Below, piece after piece: positions 45,208-54,956 of a DNA stretch of 64,000 bases. Source of the DNA: Snowella sp. (GTDB lineage: Bacteria; Cyanobacteriota; Cyanobacteriia; Cyanobacteriales; Microcystaceae); assembly GCA_003249095.1 (NCBI GenBank), contig QBMS01000007.1, positions 1-64,000 of the forward strand, written 5' to 3'. Position 1 is the stretch's first letter. Every line of letters starts with the position of its first letter. Position numbers and translations under genes: made by a program. Below the pieces are notes generated by a model. That model did no database searches. It had not been told where the DNA came from and worked only from the letters and a program-made list of their open reading frames with translations.

Positions 45208-45867
45208 ATGTTGATTCTCCGCCCCGAAGAACGCACGAAGCTCGATCGCACTGATGATAACGATTTCTATGCTTTTCCCCGATTTGTTACCCATGTGGAT
45301 GCTAATTTTATTGACCAGTTAACCAATCTTTATCGCGATCGCCTCAAACCCCAGACTCGAATTTTAGACTTGATGAGTAGTTGGGTGTCCCATTTACCCG
45401 ACGAGATGGAATTTGCTCACATCGAAGGTCATGGGATGAATGCGGAAGAATTAGCTAAGAATCCTCGGTTAAATCATTATTTTGTGCAAAATCTTAATCA
45501 ATCGCCCCAGATTCCCCTAAAGGATGAAGATTTTGATGCGGTTTTAATGGCGGTTTCCGTACAGTATCTGGAATATCCTGAAGCGATTTTTAGTGAAATT
45601 CATCGTATTCTGAAACCCGATGGTATCGTGATTATCAGCTTTTCTAATCGGATGTTTTACCAAAAGGCGATCGCAACCTGGCGGGAAGGAACGGATCTGA
45701 GTCATCTCCAATTGGTAAAATCCTATTTCCAAGGTGTTTCTGGCTTTAGTTCCCCCGAAATTATTAGTCAATCTAATCCTTTGCCTGGCTTTTTGCAACT
45801 TTTAGGAATCGCTAGTCCCGATCCCTTCTATGCGGTTATTGCGTCAAAAGTATTGCTTGAAAAGTAA
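45208..45867 (+). CDS. SAM-dependent methyltransferase, type 11-like
   Basis: This 219-residue protein has the class I fold, although motif I is atypical: RILDLMSSWVSHLP replaces the glycine-rich loop. HIEGHGMNAEELAKNP is the strand-2 acidic region. SQIPLKDEDFDAVLMAVSVQYL is the strand-4 motif, and EIHRILKPDGIVIISFSNRM the strand-5 helix. This variant matches small cyanobacterial conserved methyltransferase-domain proteins whose substrate is unknown. It stands alone, convergent with the ABC permease gene, with a palindrome between them. Confidence 0.8.
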   Translation: MLILRPEERTKLDRTDDNDFYAFPRFVTHVDANFIDQLTNLYRDRLKPQTRILDLMSSWVSHLPDEMEFAHIEGHGMNAEELAKNPRLNHYFVQNLNQSPQIPLKDEDFDAVLMAVSVQYLEYPEAIFSEIHRILKPDGIVIISFSNRMFYQKAIATWREGTDLSHLQLVKSYFQGVSGFSSPEIISQSNPLPGFLQLLGIASPDPFYAVIASKVLLEK

Positions 45868-45892
45868 ACTGTTTGTAGTTCACAATTCAGAT

Positions 45893-45965
45893 AACCAAGG
45901 GGCAAGGGGCTTAAGCCCCTTGTTATAAAGAAGTAGGAATTTGTGATAATGCAATCTAAATTCGT
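45893..45965. repeat. Palindromic dispersed repeat, family B copy (45903-45922 hairpin)
   Basis: A perfect 20-base palindrome CAAGGGGCTTAAGCCCCTTG (45903-45922) is followed by a tail ending ATGCAATCTAAATTCGTAAC. Nearly the same palindrome and tail occur at 62249-62320. It lies between convergent genes (methyltransferase and ABC permease), so it may also work as a bidirectional terminator, although no long T-run follows. Confidence 0.7.
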
Positions 45966-45977
45966 AACAGCTTAAGA

Positions 45978-47753
45978 TTATTTACTCAAGCTAAATTGAG
46001 CAGAATTTTCTGTTAATCGTTTGCTTTCTGAACTGCTGATGGATTTTAATTTTTGAGTCATTTCTCCACTTATTAGGACAATCAAAGTCCATTGTCCCAA
46101 TAAAGCCATTACGGAACCAATTCCAAAGATTAATTGTCCCCCAACCATCGGCATAAAGGTCAAAAACCAAATACTAGAAATAGAGGTAAATCTGGCTCCA
46201 ACAATCACGACAGCAATTAAGGGGAAAATTGTTAGCATCGCGAGGACTGAAACGGCTCCTATTAGTCTGTTTGAAGTTTTGAGCAATAACAATCGCTGAA
46301 AAACGAGGGCATAAAATAGATTAATACTTAATCCTAATAGTAACCCCATCATCACGGCTAATCGATAATTGTCTAAGGGAAAAATCAGGGTAGCAGGTAG
46401 AGTATATAAAAAGACAATTCCCCCATTAACAGCGATTGCCACACTCGAAGGGCTTTGTTCACCCCAAATCAAATCTTTAATAAGAGAACGCGGGGTTTGA
46501 TTCAGTTGATGGCGATGACGCGCCCAATCCTGAAGGGTTTGTCGTTGGGGACTCAAGGCTCCTGTCAACACCATAAAGCAAGCAAAGATTAAAAATTGCA
46601 GAATCACAAAATTGTAGTACAAAGGTGTGGAAGATGTTGATTGGGGGACAAAACCCAAGGTAATAACAATAAAACTGAGGGTTAAACCGTAACTCTGTTT
46701 TTTACTCAGCCACACACTATGGGGACGGCGAAAACGTCGATTAATTGCTTGGGTAATGCCATACGTCCAGATTCCGTAATTGATCAACATAAAGGCGATC
46801 GCACTCCAGGCATAATTAAAAATCGGCTGGCCATACCAGAGTAATTGGTTTAAATTAGCATCTCCTAAATAGGTGACGGTTTTAAAAGGTAAAAAAGTAG
46901 ATTGCGCTAAATAAACCAACGCTTTCCCTGGATAAAACAAGCCCGCCCAATCCAGAGGACTATGGGAACCGCCGCGATCGCCCCAGAGAGTCGTTCCCAT
47001 CATGATCATTAGATAAAATAACAATCCACCACTGACAGCAAAGGAATGGAAAGAGACAGATTTAGAATTAGTTAATCCTATTAATAAAGCTAGGTGAAAA
47101 AAGAAGGCACAACTAGCAATCAGTACACCATAGAAAGCCAGAATTAAAAGGACAGGAATATTCGCCAGGATTCCCGCAACAAAATGAAGCGGAATAGTTA
47201 AAAAAGTTAACCAATAGAGTAAAGCAGGAACACCTAAAAGTTTACCCAAAAAAATGGTTTTGACAGATTGGGGACTCAGACGAATAAAGTTCAAAGTTCC
47301 CCGTCTTTGCTCTTTAGCGAGATCCGCAATCAAAAGATAGGTTCCGACTACCAATAAAATCGTAATACCAATAACGCTGACGGTTGTAAATAAATCTAGC
47401 CACCAGAGTTGCCAATTAATGACCGCCTGACCCAAAAGATCTTTTGTGCAGAAATGCTCAGTAATATAATTATTTGAAGGATCATAGTTATTCCAATCTG
47501 GCGGTGGACTGCCTAAGCAATAACGGTCATAGGAACGTCTTGAATGCAAGGGTAGAGAACTGACAAACAAAAAACAAAGGGCAATTTGTCCTAAAATTCC
47601 TATTGCCGATACCAGTAAAACATTACGGAAATTGAAGCGACTTTTTAATTCTCGAAAGAGTTGGGGGTTAAAGTCCCCTGCTCTTTCAATGAATTGGTTA
47701 ATAAATTTGTTTAAGATAGAAACCATTAAGGTAATACTCTCCTGAATTGACAT
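45978..47753 (-). CDS. ABC-2 type transporter permease
   Basis: This 591-residue protein has about 12-14 hydrophobic segments and a cytosolic N-terminal stretch. The loop LAKEQRRGTLNFIRLSPQSV after the second helix is the classical coupling region of ABC-2 exporter permeases (EREQGT-like). Its length suggests an extended permease, possibly two permease units in one chain. The ATPase gene is directly upstream, 20 bases away, on the same strand. The substrate is unknown; such pairs commonly export lipids, polysaccharides or drugs. Confidence 0.85.
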   Translation of the reverse strand: MSIQESITLMVSILNKFINQFIERAGDFNPQLFRELKSRFNFRNVLLVSAIGILGQIALCFLFVSSLPLHSRRSYDRYCLGSPPPDWNNYDPSNNYITEHFCTKDLLGQAVINWQLWWLDLFTTVSVIGITILLVVGTYLLIADLAKEQRRGTLNFIRLSPQSVKTIFLGKLLGVPALLYWLTFLTIPLHFVAGILANIPVLLILAFYGVLIASCAFFFHLALLIGLTNSKSVSFHSFAVSGGLLFYLMIMMGTTLWGDRGGSHSPLDWAGLFYPGKALVYLAQSTFLPFKTVTYLGDANLNQLLWYGQPIFNYAWSAIAFMLINYGIWTYGITQAINRRFRRPHSVWLSKKQSYGLTLSFIVITLGFVPQSTSSTPLYYNFVILQFLIFACFMVLTGALSPQRQTLQDWARHRHQLNQTPRSLIKDLIWGEQSPSSVAIAVNGGIVFLYTLPATLIFPLDNYRLAVMMGLLLGLSINLFYALVFQRLLLLKTSNRLIGAVSVLAMLTIFPLIAVVIVGARFTSISSIWFLTFMPMVGGQLIFGIGSVMALLGQWTLIVLISGEMTQKLKSISSSESKRLTENSAQFSLSK

Positions 47754-47773
47754 AAATTTAAAATAAACTTTGT

Positions 47774-48724
47774 TTAAGAAGCTTGTTGATGTCCTAGCTT
47801 TAAAAAAATCGTTTCTAAGTCCTCTTGACTTGTATGAAATTCTGTAATCGGTAATCCTGCTAAAATCAGCGATCGCAGTAAATTAGCACTGTCCTCTAGG
47901 TTTCCTGTAAAATCAACTTTAACTCGCTGAGAGTCGGGAATTATTTCAAAGTTTTCTACCCAGGAATATTGTTTTAATTCTTGAATTAATACCTGGGGAT
48001 TATTTAAAATACCAATATGAATTTGTTGATGGGACAATCGTTCGTACAACGTTTTGAGAGAGGCACTTTCAACCAAAGATCCTAATTCCATAATACCAAT
48101 TGAAGTACAAAGTTCTGCTAAATCACTAAGAACATGGGACGAAATTAAAATTGTCATCCCCGCACTTTGTAACACCTTAATAATTTCTCGAAACTGCATC
48201 CGAGCAATGGGATCTAAACCCGATACGGGTTCATCAAGTAATAATAAAATTGGTTCATGAATAATGGTTCTGGCTAAACTTAACCGTTGTTTCATTCCCC
48301 TCGACAAAGTGGCAATAATACTATGTCTTTTACTGGTTAATTGGACTAATTCTAAAACTTCTTCTAAACGGCGGCGACGATGGGGTGTTTGTAAAAAATA
48401 TAAGCGAGCAAAATAATCCAGATAATCCCAGACGGTTAATTCTTCATAGAGGGGAAAATCATCGGGTAAATAGCCAATATACTGCTTAAGCCGCAGATTG
48501 CTGTCTTCTTTAATGATGCGATCGCCGTATAAATAAATTTCTCCCACTGTAGCCTCTTCGGCCATTGCCAAAAGACGAATCAAAGTGGTTTTGCCCGCAC
48601 CATTAGGGCCAATTAATCCGTAAACTTCGCCTTCAGCCACTTCTAGGTCGATATTTTTAACCGCAATATGGCGTTCAAACTGCTTGGTTAATCCCTCGGT
48701 TGCGATCGCGTTGGTGTCTCCCAT
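47774..48724 (-). CDS. ABC transporter ATP-binding protein (ABC-2 exporter)
   Basis: This 316-residue ATPase has Walker A GPNGAGKTTLIRLL (about residue 38), the Q-loop YIGYLPDDFPLYEELTV, the signature LSRGMKQRLSLAR, Walker B ILLLLDEPVSGLDP and the H-loop ISSHVLSDL. The roughly 90-residue C-terminal domain after the nucleotide-binding core is usual for exporters of the CcmA/NodI type. It is the first gene of a two-gene operon with the permease and provides the energy for transport. No substrate can be read from the sequence. Confidence 0.92.
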   Translation of the reverse strand: MGDTNAIATEGLTKQFERHIAVKNIDLEVAEGEVYGLIGPNGAGKTTLIRLLAMAEEATVGEIYLYGDRIIKEDSNLRLKQYIGYLPDDFPLYEELTVWDYLDYFARLYFLQTPHRRRRLEEVLELVQLTSKRHSIIATLSRGMKQRLSLARTIIHEPILLLLDEPVSGLDPIARMQFREIIKVLQSAGMTILISSHVLSDLAELCTSIGIMELGSLVESASLKTLYERLSHQQIHIGILNNPQVLIQELKQYSWVENFEIIPDSQRVKVDFTGNLEDSANLLRSLILAGLPITEFHTSQEDLETIFLKLGHQQAS

Positions 48725-48931
48725 CAGGTCACTCCCTCATTGTGACTATCGTTAGCTTAACCCGTCTTTTTGAATTTTGTGAAATCGGCGATCGGTTCCG
48801 CAATATTTTGAAATGAAGTTAAATAATCCTGATGCCGTCTCAAAAGACTAGGGATAGATCAATTATAATCATTAACAGAATTGTCATTGTTAGTTTGTAA
48901 ATCTTCTGTATTTTATTAATTGATTTGATTT

Positions 48932-49306
48932 ATGTTATTTTTAACTTCCCAGGAAATCGCCCAATATCGTTCCCAACTAGCTCTGTTTCCCGATGCCCTA
49001 TTAGCTCTAGATTGTATTGAAGATTGTGAAGGAAATATTGAAGATGCGGCCCTAACGTTAGCGATCCAAGTGGGTCAACAGCCCGATCGCACCGATTGGT
49101 TAGATGGATTAGCAAAACGTTGTCGTGTGGAGATTTGTCGCTCAGAATTTCGGGATGAATTATTGACAGGAAATATCGCTACTGCCGTCGAATGTTTAAT
49201 CGAAACAAAAATCTGTCCTAAAGTCTTAGTAACACCAGTCATTTTATATGCCTTAAAATCAGGGATTGAAAGCTTTTGTGAACCCCTAACCTTTAAGTTA
49301 GGATAA
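48932..49306 (+). CDS. Conserved cyanobacterial hypothetical protein
   Basis: This 124-residue protein is all-helical in appearance with no membrane segment or catalytic motif. It opens LTSQEIAQYRSQLALFPDALLALDCIEDCEGNIEDAAL and ends with LYALKSGIESFCEPLTFKLG. The spacing of its six cysteines does not form a recognisable metal site. I recall similar short proteins in many cyanobacteria, without function. It lies divergent from the ABC ATPase gene and about 105 bases upstream of pilD on the same strand. Confidence 0.65.
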   Translation: MLFLTSQEIAQYRSQLALFPDALLALDCIEDCEGNIEDAALTLAIQVGQQPDRTDWLDGLAKRCRVEICRSEFRDELLTGNIATAVECLIETKICPKVLVTPVILYALKSGIESFCEPLTFKLG

Positions 49307-49411
49307 AATCATAATTCTTGGAAATTTGATAGGCTTTAGTAATACAAGAGTTGTAACCACAAAATTGTAAAATGAACCTGATACTTTACACCGTGATACA
49401 AAAAAACTTTG

Positions 49412-50221
49412 ATGGATAATATTTTTCTTTTGTTTATATATGTCTTTATTTTTATCTTTGGAGCCTCCATTGGTAGTTTTTTAAATGTTGTCATTTATCG
49501 AATTCCTGCAAATGTATCTTTAATTTATCCCCCTTCCCGTTGTCCGAGTTGTTATCATGCTTTGGGGAAAACTGAAAATGTCCCCGTCTTTGGATGGCTC
49601 TGGTTAAAGGGAAAATGTCGTTGGTGTCAGACTTCTATTTCTGCCCGTTATCCCACCATAGAAGCGATTACAGGTTTAATTTTTTGCCTGGTATTCTGGC
49701 AGTTTGGTTTCACCTTAAATACCCTGGGAAATTGGATTTTAATTAGTTGGTTGTTGGCGTTGTCACTAATTGATTGGGATACGATGACGTTGCCAGGAAG
49801 TTTAACGAAATCAGGTTTAGTAGTAGGCGTTGTTTTCCAAGGAATTCAGGGTTGGCAAACAGGGACTTTTCCCCAATCTTTTGTTTTGGCGATCGCGAGT
49901 GCGGTTTTAGGATTATGGTTATTTGATCTAATTCGATTAATTGGAACGCTTTTTTTAGGACAAGTGGCAATGGGAGATGGTGATCCCAAGTTAGCGGCGA
50001 TGATCGGAGCTTGGTTAGGCTGGAAATCCCTTTTATTAACCGCATTATTAGCCTGTGGATTAGGGGCAATCATCGGGGGAGGCGCGATCGCATTAGGACT
50101 CTTAAAAAAAAGACAGGGGTTTCCCTTTGGGCCTTTTTTAGCAGGAGGAGCATTATTAAGTATTTTTTTCGGACAGGCAATAATTACAGCCTATATTCAA
50201 TTCTTTTTACCGACTTTTTAA
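49412..50221 (+). CDS. pilD: Prepilin peptidase / N-methyltransferase PilD
   Basis: A 269-residue membrane protein from the ATG at 49412; a TTG one codon upstream opens the same frame. After the first helix and [12 protein letters not shown], the cytosolic domain has CPSC and CRWC zinc ligands, a mark of bifunctional peptidase/methyltransferases. Both catalytic aspartates of the type IV leader peptidase family are visible: [12 protein letters not shown] and [14 protein letters not shown]. It cleaves prepilins after the -1 Gly and methylates the new N-terminus. The pseudopilins at 27.2-29.7 kb are probable substrates, with the major pilin located elsewhere. Confidence 0.93.
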   Translation: MDNIFLLFIYVFIFIFGASIGSFLNVVIYRIPANVSLIYPPSRCPSCYHALGKTENVPVFGWLWLKGKCRWCQTSISARYPTIEAITGLIFCLVFWQFGFTLNTLGNWILISWLLALSLIDWDTMTLPGSLTKSGLVVGVVFQGIQGWQTGTFPQSFVLAIASAVLGLWLFDLIRLIGTLFLGQVAMGDGDPKLAAMIGAWLGWKSLLLTALLACGLGAIIGGGAIALGLLKKRQGFPFGPFLAGGALLSIFFGQAIITAYIQFFLPTF

Positions 50222-50305
50222 GTGATTGTTATTGCGTAAGTCTGAAATAGGCAAAATAACAGCGATCGCCACTTCAATTTTTTCGGATTAGACGCGATCA
50301 GAGGA

Positions 50306-50815
50306 TCAATTTTCTGGTAAATAGGGAATTAATCCCTTATGAAATGCCTCTTCTTGAAGGTGATGGGGAGCCTGGCGAATATCCATGATAAAACCATTAA
50401 CGGAAAGCATCCAAATCATCGGATTATCGTCTATTCTGCTCGGTAATGTCCAATATCGATCCATCTGAGATATGTTCATCAAATCCCGAATCTGTTTGGA
50501 TTTACCCTGACCTGTGCTTTCTGCCACCCCAAAATGTTTATAGATTGCAGTCGCTTTAACATGGGGAGTCTGGGAAGAATCAAAGAGAAAATTCGCCATT
50601 CCGAGGGCATGAATGATCCCACAGGCCCAGGAATTGGCCTTTCCCGTTGTCAAGGGTGAAGAGCGTTTTCGACAAAGAGCGGCTGTTAATTGACGAGCCA
50701 TCTGGGCATATTCATTATTGAGAGATTGGGAACAGAAGGCATCCGTCAGTTTAGTAATTTCATCAAATTTACTTTGCATCTGCGGAGGAACTTTTTCGCT
50801 GCCAGGTTTAGCCAT
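50306..50815 (-). CDS. DUF6398 domain protein
   Basis: This 169-residue protein matches DUF6398 proteins: FDEITKLTDAFCSQSLNNEY, ALCRKRSSPLTTGKANSWACG, IIHALGMANFLFD and SKQIRDLMNISQMDRYWTLPS. The function of the family is unknown. The KHFGVAESTGQGKSKQIRDL part looks like a helix-turn-helix-type segment, so nucleic acid binding is possible. It lies convergent with pilD and divergent from the Fic gene. There are no HIP1 sites within the gene. Confidence 0.72.
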   Translation of the reverse strand: MAKPGSEKVPPQMQSKFDEITKLTDAFCSQSLNNEYAQMARQLTAALCRKRSSPLTTGKANSWACGIIHALGMANFLFDSSQTPHVKATAIYKHFGVAESTGQGKSKQIRDLMNISQMDRYWTLPSRIDDNPMIWMLSVNGFIMDIRQAPHHLQEEAFHKGLIPYLPEN

Positions 50816-51058
50816 TTTTTTGAGTATCCTAAGATTAATAAGAATAGAAAATATTCATCTACTATTCACTATTTTATCATTCTTTTTGAAATTCTCAAAA
50901 TGATTATTGTCAATTAGCTTAAGGAATTTTTATGTTTTTTTGACGCGATCGCCCTTAGTTCCAGTATTGAAGTATTCCAAAAATCATAGGTTTAGGGTGT
51001 ATCATGATAAAAAATTTCATACAATCATGAAAATTCACGAATAAGTAGGAAAGCATCT

Positions 51059-52525
51059 ATGTTGTGGCGACCGATAGAAGACTTACCAGTAGAGTGGAAA
51101 AATTTAATCAGTTCCGAGTTACCTCCTTTAGTCACTGTTTGGAATGAACAGGCAGAGCGTCTAAGGCAATCTGGTGAATTTAAGGCTTTTAACGAGAAAC
51201 TGCGTAGAGAAATAGCAATTGAAACTGGAATCATTGAGCGGCTATATACAATTGATCGTGGGATTACTCGCTTACTAATCGAACAGGGAATTAATGAAGC
51301 TTTGATTCCTCATGGATCGACGGATCGTCCAATCAAGCAAGTAGTCTCTCTTATCAAAGATCAAGAAGCTGCTATTGAAGGATTGTTTGATTTTGTCGGT
51401 GGACAAAGAGTATTATCAAATTCTTATATCAAGCAATTACATCAGCTTTTAACTCAGAGTCAAGATAGTACAGAGGCTCTAGACTCAATTACAAAACAAT
51501 TATTTCGTGTTTCTTTGATAAAAGGCGATTGGAAACGTCAACCGAATAATCCTTTGCGAGAGGATGGTTCTGTTCATGAATACTGTCCTCCTGAGCAAGT
51601 TGCCTCCGAAATGGATAGATTGATTGCCTTACATCATCAACATCATCTTCAGAACGTTCCTCCTGAAATTGAATCTGCCTGGTTGCATCACCGTTTTACA
51701 CAAATTCATCCATTTCAAGATGGAAACGGCCGTGTTGCCCGTTGTTTGGCTAGTTTAGTCTTTATACAATCTAGTTGGTTTCCCTTGGTTCTTACTCGTG
51801 ATGATCGAGCGGTCTATATTGCCGCATTAGAAGAGGCAGATCAGGGTAATCTATTGAAATTGATTAATCTCTTTGCGAAGAGCCAAAAGCAAGCTTTTTT
51901 GAGAAGTCTTGGTTTATCAGAACAAGTTTTATCAGAGTCACGACGCACTCAGGTGATTATTTCTTCTATCGCTGAAAAATTAAAGCAAAATCAATCAGCG
52001 TCTATTCAGGAGCGATGCAAAAAAGTGGAAAGTTTTGCCTCAATTTTATTTGAAATCGCTTCTAATCGTTTGCAAGAAGTTACCGATGAAATCAAACTAT
52101 CTGTCCAGAATTTTGTGGATAATGCAGAGATTTTTAAAATTGCTACTCCTGTCAATGAGCCGCACTCATATTATCATCGTTATCAAGTAGTTGAAACAGC
52201 GAAACAGTTGGGATATTTTGCGAATCTTCGCAATTACCACGCATGGATTCAATTAGTTATTAATGTGGAGACATCAACAATTCTTCTTCTCTCTTTTCAT
52301 GTTTTAGGGCATGAGTATAGGGGATTACTTGTCTGCACGGCCTGTGCCTACCATCGAGAGGATGCTGAGGAAGGTGAGCGCAATATTAGTGATATTCAGT
52401 CTTTAACAGATTCTCCTTTTCAGTTCTCCTATGCAGATGATCAAGAAAACTTAATAGAACGTTTCAAGCAATGGTTAGAAAATGTTATTTTGGCTGGATT
52501 AGATTACTGGAATGATAGTATATAG
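51059..52525 (+). CDS. Fic family protein (AMPylase-type), 488 aa
   Basis: The Fic core is clear: HRFTQIHPFQDGNGRVAR at about residues 210-227 contains the full HxFx(D/E)GNGRxxR motif with catalytic His and nucleotide-binding Arg. An N-terminal segment IETGIIERLYTIDRG sits where some Fic proteins carry the inhibitory (S/T)xxxE(G/N) helix. Here TGIIER keeps the Thr and Glu but has Arg instead of Gly/Asn. The C-terminal 200 residues form an additional helical and mixed domain of unknown role. Fic enzymes attach AMP or other phosphate groups to target proteins; no antitoxin-like partner gene is adjacent. No HIP1 site lies within the gene. Confidence 0.9.
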   Translation: MLWRPIEDLPVEWKNLISSELPPLVTVWNEQAERLRQSGEFKAFNEKLRREIAIETGIIERLYTIDRGITRLLIEQGINEALIPHGSTDRPIKQVVSLIKDQEAAIEGLFDFVGGQRVLSNSYIKQLHQLLTQSQDSTEALDSITKQLFRVSLIKGDWKRQPNNPLREDGSVHEYCPPEQVASEMDRLIALHHQHHLQNVPPEIESAWLHHRFTQIHPFQDGNGRVARCLASLVFIQSSWFPLVLTRDDRAVYIAALEEADQGNLLKLINLFAKSQKQAFLRSLGLSEQVLSESRRTQVIISSIAEKLKQNQSASIQERCKKVESFASILFEIASNRLQEVTDEIKLSVQNFVDNAEIFKIATPVNEPHSYYHRYQVVETAKQLGYFANLRNYHAWIQLVINVETSTILLLSFHVLGHEYRGLLVCTACAYHREDAEEGERNISDIQSLTDSPFQFSYADDQENLIERFKQWLENVILAGLDYWNDSI

Positions 52526-52739
52526 AAAAAATATTGTGCGCGATCGCAATCCAAATTTTGATCGCATATTTAGGGAGAGGCGATCGCATTTAGCCTCTAG
52601 TTTTCAGTATTTCAGTAATTTTCATTGTTCGGGTAAAATTTTAAGTGAGCGATTACATCATCAATCTTGTCGTGCAATTTTGGGCATTGGCAATATTCGG
52701 TACTAGTGAAAACCCTTTTTCAAACTTGATTAAGTTACT

Positions 52740-54605
52740 ATGATTGATTTTCGAGATGGTAAAGGTTTTGTGGTTGTGGGCGCAACAACAGGTCAAGTGA
52801 TTGCCAGTCAGGTCGGCGGAATCGGAGTCGTTGGTGGTTTTGGCGGTATGGCGTTGGGAACTCCTGTAATTGTCGTAGGAGGCGCGATCGCGGGGGCCGC
52901 AGTTAAAGCAATTATCGACGGAATCGAAACGGGTGATGTCACGGTTTTAGGCGTAACCACATTAGGCTCTGTCTTGGGTGCTGGATTTTCAGCAACAGTC
53001 GGTAATGTCGGCGTTGGTGTGGCGGGTAGTGCCTTTGGAGTAGGTCTAGGAACAATGGCTGTAACAGGAGGAGTTTTTGCATTAGGTGTTTATCAGTTAA
53101 TTAAAATGTTTGCTAAAGGGCAAAGTAAGGAATCAGTAGCCCAAACTTTTGAACGAATGGAAGACAGAATTTCTGGGCAAGAACTTTATAATCAAGCCAT
53201 GATGGACTTAGATCCATTTTTAGGAGAAATTGCTTGGGAACAAAAAATGAGAATTTTAGATATTGAGGAAGAATTCCAAGAATTAAAGGAAACTATTAAA
53301 AATAATTTAATAGAAAATAATATTAAAGATTATCAATGGCAAAATTTAGAAACTCAAACAGAACTAGAAAATTTAAAACAGCAATTAAATTCTTATTTTC
53401 AAGATGATAACTTTCAAACAAAAGTTCTCTATGATTCGACAAAATCTGAAACAGAAGATACTCAAATAATTAGAATTAATCAATCAAAACCTACTTGGCA
53501 ATCCACAGATTTAACTCATTTTGAAGTTCCTATCGTTAATGCAGTCGCGATCGCGCCCAATAATCAATATATCTTAAGTGGTAATCATAACGGAACCGTT
53601 CATCTCTGGGATTTACAGACAAAGGAATTACTGTTTACTTTTATTGGAAGTCGAGAAGAAGTTCAGGCGATCGCTGTTACACCCGATAGCAATAAAGTAT
53701 TAGCAGCAGGTTTTGATCGTCGTATTAGTACTTGGCACATTGAAAAAAAAACAATCTCGATAGGATTTTTTAGTCTTAATTCTTCCTATAGTCATGATGG
53801 AGTTATTTATGCCTTAGCCGTTAGCCCTGACGGAAAATGGCTTGCTAGTGGTAGTAGTGATAATAAAATCAAAATCTGGGGAAGAATTACAGGAAAATGG
53901 GAGCGAACCTTAAATGGCCATTCGAGTGCTATTTTAGCGTTAGTTTTTAGCCCTGATGGACAAATACTGATTAGTGCTAGTGAAGATAAAACGATTTGTT
54001 TATGGAATATTAAAAGCTCTAAAGCTCTCGAAATATTACAGGGTCATTCTAAACGTATAACTTGTTTAGATCTGACAGCTAATGGCGAATATTTATTAAG
54101 CGGTAGTCTAGACGGAAAAGTGAACATTTGGAACTTACAAGACAAAACGATTGTTAAAACAATTAATACGGATTCTGGACTTTTATCATTAACTATCAAT
54201 AATCAAATGAAGATTTTTGCTACTGCAAATTCCCAAGAAGTTAAATTATGGGATTTGGAGACGGGTGAATTATTAGAAACCTTAGCGGGCTGTCATCCGA
54301 TTGTATTTAGTCATGATGGAATGACTTTAGTGAGTGGAAGTAATTCTAGAAAATCGCTTTTAAAAATTTGGCAACAAACTTTTGGAGATTTTGAAAATAA
54401 AGGCGATGGTTTAAATTTAGATTTTTCTCAAGCTTGGTGGGAAATTTTAGAGGTTTCTCCTACATCCGATTCACAGGAAGTTAAGCTTGCCTATTACTAT
54501 TTAGCTAAAAAATTTCATCCTGATCAAAATAATTCTTCAGAAGCAATCAGAGCAATGCAAATTATCAATTCCGCTTATGCTCAATTTCGTAAATTATCAA
54601 AATAA
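52740..54605 (+). CDS. Fusion protein: glycine-rich hydrophobic domain, WD40 repeats, C-terminal J domain
   Basis: This is a 621-residue protein. Residues about 8-125 form a very glycine-rich hydrophobic region with GxxxG-like spacing (for example GGIGVVGGFGGMALGTPVIV), possibly membrane-inserting. A charged helical segment (about 150-235) follows. From about 260 to 540 there are about six to seven WD40 blades (AIAPNNQYILSGNHNGTVHLWDL, LASGSSDNKIKIW, LISASEDKTICLW). The last 60 residues form a J domain with HPD in YYLAKKFHPDQNN. J domains recruit Hsp70, and WD40 propellers bind proteins. The order suggests a membrane-linked Hsp70 co-chaperone with a client-binding propeller, which is an inference. 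Confidence 0.87.
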   Translation: MIDFRDGKGFVVVGATTGQVIASQVGGIGVVGGFGGMALGTPVIVVGGAIAGAAVKAIIDGIETGDVTVLGVTTLGSVLGAGFSATVGNVGVGVAGSAFGVGLGTMAVTGGVFALGVYQLIKMFAKGQSKESVAQTFERMEDRISGQELYNQAMMDLDPFLGEIAWEQKMRILDIEEEFQELKETIKNNLIENNIKDYQWQNLETQTELENLKQQLNSYFQDDNFQTKVLYDSTKSETEDTQIIRINQSKPTWQSTDLTHFEVPIVNAVAIAPNNQYILSGNHNGTVHLWDLQTKELLFTFIGSREEVQAIAVTPDSNKVLAAGFDRRISTWHIEKKTISIGFFSLNSSYSHDGVIYALAVSPDGKWLASGSSDNKIKIWGRITGKWERTLNGHSSAILALVFSPDGQILISASEDKTICLWNIKSSKALEILQGHSKRITCLDLTANGEYLLSGSLDGKVNIWNLQDKTIVKTINTDSGLLSLTINNQMKIFATANSQEVKLWDLETGELLETLAGCHPIVFSHDGMTLVSGSNSRKSLLKIWQQTFGDFENKGDGLNLDFSQAWWEILEVSPTSDSQEVKLAYYYLAKKFHPDQNNSSEAIRAMQIINSAYAQFRKLSK

Positions 54606-54722
54606 AATTTTTTAATGCAAATAAAGTGATCGCCGATTTTGAAATAAAATTCTCGACGTGATCGCGTTTTAGTACGATCACCGATCTGTGGGCTTAATTA
54701 ACAATTACACTTGGAAAATTGC

Positions 54723-54956
54723 TCATACAAAAATGCTTAACGGCTTAACAATTAAATCCTCTTTCAGAATGGGTTGATTATCAGCGAGCAAACTTTCAAT
54801 ATATAATTCAATCGCCTCTGTAATATTATCAATCGCTTCCTCAAAAGTATCTCCCTGAGAATGACAACCCTTAAAAATAGGACAAAACGCATGGTAGCCC
54901 CCATCTTCTTCCCGTTCTAAAAGTACCGTGTAATTGTAATTTCTTTTACTTTCCAT
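54723..54956 (-). CDS. HicB family antitoxin-like protein, no HicA neighbour seen
   Basis: A 77-residue protein from the ATG at 54956 (MESKRNYNYTV); an ATG six codons upstream is possible. The partial RNase H-like HicB fold is evident: YTVLLEREEDGGYHAFCP, IFKGCHSQGDTFEEAIDNITEAIELYIE, ending in VKPLSIFV. HicB normally neutralises the HicA mRNA interferase encoded next to it. The 117 bases downstream and the roughly 300 upstream hold no HicA-like frame. It is therefore a solitary HicB, a class that is common in cyanobacteria and may serve as a regulator. Confidence 0.82.
   Translation of the reverse strand: MESKRNYNYTVLLEREEDGGYHAFCPIFKGCHSQGDTFEEAIDNITEAIELYIESLLADNQPILKEDLIVKPLSIFV

Noticed and set aside
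52512-52706. 64-codon frame between Fic and WD40 genes
   Set aside because: It is Arg/His/Ser-rich because it runs through HIP1-like sites, starts inside the Fic 3' end, and resembles no protein I know.
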